Source: Zizania palustris
Lineage: Eukaryota; Streptophyta; Magnoliopsida; Poales; Poaceae
Assembly (NCBI GenBank): GCA_019279435.1
Contig: JAAALK010000081.1
Coordinates: 56,473,318-56,537,317 of the forward strand
DNA: 64,000 bases
Direction of reading: 5' to 3'
A program made the translations under genes and the position numbers. Position 1 is the first letter of the stretch. Each line of letters opens with the position of its first letter. This document shows positions 55,863 to 64,000 of this stretch, piece by piece. The notes beneath the pieces are model-generated. The model was not told the origin of the DNA, ran no database searches, and was given only the letters and a program-made list of their open reading frames with translations.

Positions 55863-57884
55863 ATGTTGCGTATAGGTACTAAGGTACCACACTAGCGAAT
55901 TGAAGCTGACTGCGGCTGTGCTGGACCATTCGGTGGACGATTCCAAGTCATGGGCATCAACTAGGATATATTAATGCTTCTACTCGTACAATAGCTAGGT
56001 AGCATATGCCTTCAACTCCGATACAGTATGAACCTTTTTGCCCATCAAAGGTTAGGCAATGTACTCTCTGCCGCTTTATGGCCTTGTACGCTTCATCAAG
56101 AGGCCAATTAAGCCGAACAAATTAAAGCACTCAGCTGAGCCGCTAATCGATCATGATCCATTAACTTCACTTCACTGCCAGTGCAGGGAAAGAAACACTT
56201 GCAGCGGCAGAAAACGGTGGCACCGGTACGGAGATCTATCATCTAGAAGACTAGAAAACCAGTGCGGCGGGCCCCGGCGCGTTCGGCGTTAGCTCGGAGA
56301 TTTTTTCCCCTCTTCGGCGCCATGACTGAACCGAGCCGACCAATCGGTGGAGCCGATGGGCCAGCCACGGCGGCAGCCGTCAGCTGACGACATCGAAACA
56401 CGTCGGGGGGGTGGGGTCATCGGGATGGGACGGCGACGTGGCCGGCGTGGAGCCGATCAGAGATCAGACTACCCCGTCGCCGTCACGTGGGCTGACGCCG
56501 CCACTGCACCGCCCCGAAACCAACCAAAACGTCCACGTTTCACAAGTGACGCCGTGACAGGAGCAAGCACACCACGGCACGATCTTTCGTCGCATGCTCT
56601 GACAGCCAGGTTAAGAGCCGTAGAAATCAAGTACGGTGCTGAAACCGCGTGGGGACGTACTGTAATAACCCCGTTAGTAGTCGAGGATCTCGTCATTTAA
56701 TCCAGCGAAAGATCGAAATATTTCTCTTGCGAAGTGAGTAAAGCAAAACGAGCACTGGCCGACAGTTTGTTGGGTCGATCAGATGTCGCGTACCTGTCAG
56801 ATGCAGCGTGACGGCCCCGAATCGCGCTTTCTTCTGTAAGGGCTCGTACGTACGCGCTCTTACGTGTCGCCTTCTCGCATCCAAACGGGAAACCGACCAC
56901 GGATTGCATGCATGTGTTGCATCGCAAGGCGCTGCTCGACGGTTGACACAGCTAGCGCACCACCTCACATGATTCGTATCAACGTCACGACGAAATATCA
57001 CGCTGCTTACTATGTGAACCGTTGATATTCTCTGCTCGCAAGATGATTGGATCGATCGGTCAAGAATAAGGTGGCATATATGCACATGGGCTACTACTCG
57101 ACACCAGGTGTGCCTTTGATTGATTAGAGAGACGGTCGATGATTGAACCCAATCCGTTCCATTTTTCTCCGAACCACATCAAACATAATCAAGTCATGGT
57201 GCGCATCGAACAAATTCTGCTATGAATCAAAGTTAATTTCTAGGAGTGGCAAAATTATCAACACCCCTCTTTTTTTTAAGTGGAAAAGAAAACCACGCCT
57301 AATACGGGTGAGAGATGCACGCACCATGTCAACCGCCGCTAGCCAATGGCTTGTCTAATTTCTGCAAAATCCGCGCGCTAATCAGCGGGCTGAAAGAAAC
57401 CTGCATCGGGACGTAAATCTACATCGATCGGATTAGGTAACCAAACCCATAGAGGAAATAATAAACAGCTAGAGCAGCAGTAACATGGCTTAGCTTGGGG
57501 AAGCATGGATGCATCCCCTGGGGGAACCATTAGGGATCGGCATCAACTTAACCTTTGTTTAAACCTCACTGTGATTAGTATACATACACCTCTACCCTGC
57601 CCATTCAGATGCTGCTGTTGTTTAAAGAAAAAAAGAGAGAGAGACGAAAAGGTGTAATGCAGGTTGCCGTCGGGTGAGGAGCAGCCCAAAGTTGTCACGT
57701 CAGCGCGCGACGTGGACAGCTGACCCGATCTGAATCCTTCCGCAGGGCCCGCGGCACACGAGACGAGGATTTCCGTGCCACGCCTCTCATCCATCATTAT
57801 TTTGTGCCGATCACACGAGTCTTGACGCGCACACACGCACGCTATATTCACAAACCGATGGTTACGTGAATGTGTAGTGTAGTC
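55863..57884. other. Intergenic, nothing recognised
   Basis: Mixed composition. Short overlapping frames on both strands, none with a recognisable domain. No mobile-element ends before 57885. Confidence 0.45.
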
Positions 57885-59860
57885 TGTTGGACCGGAAACG
57901 GCGACCAGAGGGGGGTGAATGGGAGCTTTTAAAATTTCGGGCTAAAAAACTAGCCTTCGGTTTCAGTTCTGTCTTCTGCGGAACAGGCTTCGAACACACC
58001 CTTCGAAGGTCTGGTTCGGAGGTACTTCGACGGCTCCGAACACAGGCTTCGCAGGAGCAAAAGTTCGAAGCCAAGAAGACTTCGCTCCACTAATCAACCC
58101 TCGAAAATCTACTCTGCTAAGTCAGTGCAGGCTCCGCACACGGGGTGCTTCGAGCAGGCTTCGCACTTCACCCTTCGCAAGAGTGGACTGCCCTCTGAGG
58201 ACTTCGACCAAGTACTCGGCAGCAGCAACTGGTGCTGTGCTTCGTACCCGAAGGTCTACACGCGCACAAAAGGACTACGCTAAGGGCTTCGACACAAGAA
58301 GCAAAACGGGCCTCAAACAGGGCTTCGCTAGTAAGCAGCGAGGTCTCGCCACTGTTACACAGAGTGAACGCACACTGACAAAACACACTTCGCACAAACA
58401 CCACCTTCTCCCAAATAGGCTTCGGTGCACTACAACAGGCGAGGTATGTAACGCGAGCTCAAGCAAAAAGCATACAGAAGCAGGGCTTCGCCGCTTGAAC
58501 AAGGAACACAGAAAATGAACTCTCTGGATAGAATACAACGAGGTATGTGGCTACAGGAGCTCAACAGTAAATGCTCAAAAGTGTTAAATGTTACCTACCG
58601 AGCCCCCATATTTATAGCCCACAGTTCAACCAAAGGAAGTGACTACTTTACCCCTAGGGTTTACATTGAATTTGTCTCTTCAGAACTAAGGGGTACAAAA
58701 GGTAGTCCACCTTTATTCTGCAGGCTTCTCTGTCAGCTTTGCAGAGGGGACAGTGTCAGCTTTTTACAGAACAGACAGTGTCAGCCTTTGCAGTCTTTGA
58801 CTTTCTGCAGCCTCCCTTCGCACGCGAGGGTGCGGTAGCTTCGGTGAGAAGCCTGAAGCCAGATGGCCTTCGCTTCACCGAAGTAAGTCTCCGATATACT
58901 GACGGTTTTGAGCCGAAGCCGTCAAAGCCCTTGGGCCTTCGCACCAACACCTCCGGAGTGGACCACCACGGCTTCGCAGCTACTCCAAGCTCGAACTCCG
59001 TCCGTCCGTGTACCGAAGCCATGCAGGCCGAAGCACCTCAAGTCAACCATGCTCCGGAGCTAGCCTCACTCCGAAGCCTTCCTCACTCCGAAGCACCACC
59101 CTTCGAAGTCCCTCCTTCGTCCAAGGCCTCCGCATGAAGCATTCCATGAGCCCTTCGTCGCAGTGCCTCTCCCCGAGCACACTCCTCGACGAGCCTCACC
59201 CGGACCATGCCTTCGATGCGCCTCGACTTCTGAGACCTTCGTCGGGTGCCTTCGAATGTCTCCCTCCGGAGCACACTTTGAATTCCTTGCCTCCGCAGAG
59301 GACTTGTTCCACCAACTCCGAAGTCACTCCATCCGGAGTACCTTCGAAGTGCCTCACCTCCGAGGACTTTGTCTCGGAGTACCTTCAGCCGGAGCCGCGC
59401 TCCGCACTCTCTGCCTTCACCTGGCACGCCTCGACCTGAGGACCGACCCGGACCACCTTCGCAGCCACCGTGACGGAGCTCCCCGCTCCCCTGGCATCAA
59501 GCCTCCTGCTTGACCCAGGTTCACCTGCTACGTTCGTCCGTCGCCTCCGAGGACCCTGCGCACCACAGACAAACAGACAAGTGTATCCAGTACTCCGGAG
59601 ACCTCTCCGGGTTAGCAACCTCCGGCACACACTCCGGTGTACCGCCCAAAGTACCGAACCCTTCGGTACACACCCAGTCATCGTGTACTGTCGGACCCCT
59701 CCGACACGCACACTCCGCTGCACAGCTGCAGCAACCAAACCACCGAACACCCTTCGGTGAGACCACCTCCGAACACCCTTCGGAGGTACCCTTCGAACAG
59801 AGGGTAAAAATCCTATCAATCACTCATCACAAAACACCGAAACCAACCCTTGGTTTCTCA
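57885..59860 (-). repeat. C 3' LTR
   Basis: In element sense it starts TGAGAAACC (59860) and ends GGTCCAACA (57885). TATA box near 58616-58608. Rich in TCCGAAG/CTTCGGA words like D. Confidence 0.9.
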
Positions 59861-61047
59861 ATCTCCCCCTTGATGAGTGCATTGACAACCAAATCCAAGT
59901 TCAAGAAAATGTAAAAATTTTCAGCACACAAGTGACCATAAAAACTAAGAAAAGAGCCAAACATGTCACTTGATAGAAGAATTTTCCTCCCCCTTTCTCA
60001 CAAGAGTGAAAAGCCCCTTCGGCAATAAGAACTCCCCCTGAGTTAAGTTTTCCCTTTGGCAACAAAGAATCTTCTCCCCCTTTATGTCAAATTTTCTCCC
60101 CCTTGGAAATATTACCCCTTGCGGCAGAGAACAAGGCAAGTCTCTTCGGAATTTCTCCCCCTTTGGCAATGCAAGCATCAAGGAGCATGTAAAAGATGCA
60201 AAGCTTCGAAATGGGCAGAATTGCAAAGACATATGAAGCAAAAATATGCCAACAATAACACCAATGATCATGGGCTTAGCTCAATTTAACATTCTCTAAA
60301 AGCATGATGAAGCATGTGATTTGATCATTTTTGGAAATAAAAGCATCACCACTTAGTCAAGGACACTAGACAGGTAAGAGCAAGGACTGCACAAAGCTAG
60401 TCAATTTCTACTCTAGACAGACAAGTCCCGTTCAAATGGAGCATGAGAAGCAAACTTGATAATCAATGAAGTTTGTTGTTCTTTTCTTAGTGCCAGGGGT
60501 TATTTGTTTGTCCACCTTATACTTTCCAATCAGGCCAAGCCTAGGCATGAAAGCCATAAGAAGCTTAAGGCAAAGATTTTGGTATACACTACACTATTCC
60601 AGTTCAGACCAATGTGCAATGGTAAGCAGTCTAGAATAGGGTAGTGCGACAAACAAACCCACCTAGATCTTTTCTCTTAAAGCATGCAAATCATGGAATT
60701 TTGAATTTAACTAAGTGAGCCAATTGTTTGGCACTTAAGGAATATCCATGAAAAAGTAGAACAAGTTTTCAAGTTGCAATTTTTAGCATCCAATGAACAG
60801 TGTCTTGCTATCAAGCAGATAAAAGATAGCTAAAGCAATCCTGCCTAAACATGCTAGATTCAAGACTAAGCAGTGAGCATGATTTGGTTTTGAAAAGAAA
60901 ACAGCATGCACATGAATGTTTCAGATTGATTAAAAAGAGCTGAGCTGTCATGATTTCAGGAATTATAAGCAGGCATATAAGTGCAAAAGATGTAAATGCA
61001 ATTTCAGCACAATTAGCAAAGGCACATCCATCTAAAACAGCTCCCCC
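59861..61047 (-). promoter_or_regulatory. C: non-coding 3' region with repeated polypurine tracts
   Basis: Counterpart of 27858-29029 in D. Minus-strand AAGGGGGAG-type tracts lie near 59865, 59990, 60030, 60078, 60097 and 60150. No envelope-like frame. Confidence 0.8.
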
Positions 61048-64000
61048 TCACAAAATGCCGTAAGGGTGACAAATGCCAAGTTCCCCACACAAGTAAGCAA
61101 AACGAGAAGCATCGAGGGGTTTTGTAAAAATGTCGGCAAGCTGGTGTTGGGTATCAACATATTGAAGTTCAATATCACTCTTCTCATTGTGATCTCTGAG
61201 AAAGTGATACCGTATATCAATGTGTTTGGTTCTGGAGTGCTGAACCGGGTTGTTAGCAATACAAATAGCACTAGTGTTATCACAGAAAAGTGGAACACTC
61301 TTATAATCTAACCCGAAATCCCGCAAAGTGGAAGTCATCCACAAAATCTGAGAGCAACAGCTAGCTGCAGCAACATATTCGGCCTCAGCCGTTGATTGTG
61401 CAACACTAGACTGTTTGCGGGAAGACCAGCAAACCAATGAAGTACCCAGAAAATGACAAGTACCAGAGGTACTCTTCCTATCAATCCTACACCCAGCAAA
61501 ATCCGCATCGGAATAACCTCGAAGACATAAAGATGAAGATGCTGAATACCATATGCCAAATTCAAGGGTGTGTTTGAGATACCTTAAGATGCGCTTTACC
61601 GCTTGGCGGTGCGAAGCTCGTGGTGAAGCCTGAAAACGAGCGCACAGACATACTGCGAAGTGTATGTCCGGCCTCGTGGCAGTCAAGTAGAGGAGGGAGC
61701 CGATCATGCTCCGGAACTCCTTCTGATCTACGGCTTCTCCATCTTCGTCAGGGTCCAATGCTACAGACGTAGCCATTGGAGTGGCGAGGGGCTTCGCATT
61801 GGACATGTCGAACTTCTTGAGCAGGTCCTTGGTGTACTTTGTCTGGTGGACAAATGTACCTTGTTTGCTTTGCTTGATTTGCAAACCAAGGAAAAAGGTG
61901 AGTTCACCCATCATTGACATTTCAAATTCCCTGCTCATGGTATCTGCAAACTCGGCAACCAAAGCATGAGACGAGCCACCAAAGATGATATCATCCACAT
62001 AAATCTGAACTAGGAGGAAATCTTTGCCATGCTTGAGAGTAAACAAAGTTTTATCAACAGAGCCCATCAAATACCCTCGCTCAAGCAGAAAAGACTTAAG
62101 TCTATCATACCAAGCCCGAGGGGCCTGCTTGAGTCCATAAAGAACCTTATGAAGTTTAAGGACTTTATGTGGGTACTTGGGGTTTTCAAAGCCAGGGGTT
62201 GTTTTACATAAACATCTTCACCTATGAAGCCATTAAGAAAAGCACTTTTGACATCCATTTGATAGAGTTTGAATCCCCGGGATGTCGCAAAGGCAAGCAA
62301 AATCCTAATGGCCTCTAGGCGAGCAACAGGTGCAAAAGTTTCAGTAAAATCAATCCCTTCTAGTTGAGAAAAGCCCTGAGCTACAAGTCTAGCCTTGTTT
62401 CTAACTATAGTCTCATCCTCCCCTTGTTTGTTTTTGAAAATCTATTTTGTTCCAATGAAATGAACATTTGGTGGAGGATCAACTAAAGTCCAGACTTGGT
62501 TTCTCTCAAAATTTTCAAGTTCCTCATGCATAGCATTGATCCAACTAGAATCAGAAAGTGCATGACTAACATCTAAGGGCTCGAAAGAAGCAACAAAAGC
62601 AGCATTAGTAAAATGAGCGTGAGAACGTGTTACCCTTTGATCAATCTCACCAATGATCTGCTCGGGAGGGTGCATCCTTTGAACATGATGTGGAGCCTCG
62701 CGACGGGATGCAGTCTCCCCCTCAACTTGTGCGTTGGAGTGGTCCAAGATGACCGATGTCGAGGTAGTTGCTTCGGGACCTCGTGCCGAAGTAGTTGAAG
62801 CGGGGTTAGCTTCGGGGGTCGATGTCGAGGGTAGTAGGGGTTCATCCTCGAATTCTCCGGGATCTTCTTCTTCAAATAAGGTCTGTTTCATGTCGTGTTC
62901 ATTAGCCTGTTCAAAAACAGAACTAACAGAGGGGGTTGATTCATCAAAAATCACATCACATGACTCGATGACAGTGTTAGTCTCTAAATTATAAACACGA
63001 TAAGAATGACCATGTGTTGTATAACCCAAAAAGATCCCGTCAGAAGATCGCGACTCAAATTTATCCAAGTTACCACGTTTTAGGATAAAGCAGCGACAGC
63101 CAAAAACTCGAAGATGAGTAACCTTGGGCTGTCTCCCAAAACGCAGCTCATAAGATGTCAAATTTAAAATTGAGCGCAAGAAGATTCGGTTTGAGATGTA
63201 ACATGCAGTGTTTATGGCCTCAGCCCAGAATTTTCTAGGAGTCCTATGCTCATCAAGCATCGTCCTAGCCATCTCAACCAAAGTGCGGTTTTTCCTCTCA
63301 ACAACACCATTCTGTTGAGGAACCCGCGGAGCAGAGAATTGATGTTCTATGCCATGCTCCATGCAAAAGTCAACAAAGAGACTATTTTTGAACTCAGTGC
63401 CATTATCGCTTCGAATGAATTTTGATGCACCTGGGAGTTCAGTGAAAAGTCTCAAAGCCAAGCTCCGAAAGTGTGAAAACACTTCATCCTTGCTGGCAAG
63501 AAAGAAGACCCAAGAGTAGCGAGAGAAATCGTCGACAATAACTAATACATACCACTTGCCGCCTAAAGAACTAACCCGAGAAGGACCTACAGTGTCCATG
63601 TGGAGAAGTTCTCCGGGCTGTTCAGTCATCACTGTGGTGACTAGCGAATGCGAAGCGGCGATCATTTTACCATGTCGACAAGGAGCGCAAACTAAATTCT
63701 TCTCAAACTTGAGCTTGGGCAATCCTCGGATCAGGCCTAGGGCGCTCAGACGAGCGAGCAACTCAAAGCTCATATGCCCTAGTCTCCTATGCCACTTCCA
63801 AAGCTCAGAAGTCGAATGTGCAACAAGACAATGAGAAGAACCAGACGACTCTGAAAAATCAGCTCCAAAAACTCTCCCAACTCTAAAGATCTTACATACC
63901 ACAACGCCATCAGAATTGAGCACTTGCGAAGTATCGCGATTGAATCGCACTTCGAAGCCCTCATCAAGCAACTGAGATACAGACAGCAAATTGTATCCCA
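61048..64000 (-). pseudogene. C pol, frameshifted and with a stop codon, partial
   Basis: Three open pieces: 64000-62442 (GAG-pre-integrase HRRLGHMS, integrase RSDNGTEF and ERKNRT), 62300-62067, and 62070-61048 (reverse transcriptase YVDDIIFGG, RNase H DADFAGC). Against D, TGG has become TAG at 62444-62442, and a C is missing from a C-run near 62200. The protease and the first residues lie beyond the window. Confidence 0.9.

Larger units (their letters stand above)
57885..64000 (-). mobile_element. C: older Sirevirus, 3' half, runs off the window
   Basis: Same family as D, in minus orientation. It has a 3' LTR, a polypurine-tract region and most of pol; gag, primer site and 5' LTR lie beyond 64000. 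Pol carries a frameshift and a stop codon, and the LTR is shorter than D's (1976 against 2014 bp) with many substitutions. It is therefore an older, dead copy. Confidence 0.9.

Noticed and set aside
1..64000. tRNA, rRNA, CRISPR or bacterial-type systems
   Set aside because: No cloverleaf, rRNA or spaced-repeat array was seen. The tRNA-like words are retrotransposon primer sites.

Overview
The window is nuclear DNA of a grass. It has spliced genes with GC-rich 5' exons, a Tourist-type MITE with a TTA target duplication, and about 42 kb of nested Ty1/copia retrotransposons of the Sirevirus (Opie/Maximus-like) and Angela/BARE lineages. A panicoid grass is likely, but the species cannot be fixed from sequence alone. 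There is no bacterial or organellar sequence, no CRISPR, and no operon.

Left third (1-14359): mostly gene-poor DNA with a 643-bp inverted-repeat element (1825-2467), an orphan promoter plus first exon (2468-3510), and scattered fragments of one ~1.07-kb Angela-type LTR. Two of those fragments are fused head to head at 4217. A complete YOS1-like gene (coding exon 10330-10566, + strand) follows. Its 5' exon region was duplicated 2.2 kb upstream (7272-7854). Next comes a CYP714-type cytochrome P450 on the minus strand (12261-14359). A Tourist MITE sits exactly at its stop codon, and its N-terminal third is replaced by retrotransposon DNA.

Middle (14360-50839): a nest. The oldest layer is two Angela/BARE-like bodies, A (minus) and A' (plus), joined head to head near 31.6 kb as an inverted repeat of about 4.5-5 kb arms. 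A further truncated gag (A2) lies beyond A's LTR. Three later insertions sit in this layer, each with a 5-bp target duplication: D, a Sirevirus at 20149-31043 (LTRs differ at one base, gag and pol open); E, a 3.37-kb solo LTR at 36055-39422; and B, a Sirevirus at 39523-50741 (LTRs about 1% different, pol open, gag with two stop codons).

Right part (50840-64000): an apparently intact six-exon NUS1/LEW1 gene (51046-53258, minus), the small-subunit partner of cis-prenyltransferase in dolichol synthesis. Its stop codon lies only about 200 bp from the retrotransposon nest. Then a promoter-like, telomere-repeat-containing stretch (55000-55860), gene-poor DNA, and the 3' part of a third, decayed Sirevirus C (57885 to the window edge).

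The host genes are unrelated housekeeping or metabolic genes: ER-Golgi transport, dolichol synthesis and a probable diterpenoid/gibberellin-type P450. What links them is the retrotransposon activity that separated NUS1 from the P450 and removed the P450 5' end. I found no clearly new biological system. The strongest second-look items are the retroelement inverted repeat, the truncated P450 with its MITE-embedded stop codon, and the very young Sirevirus D.
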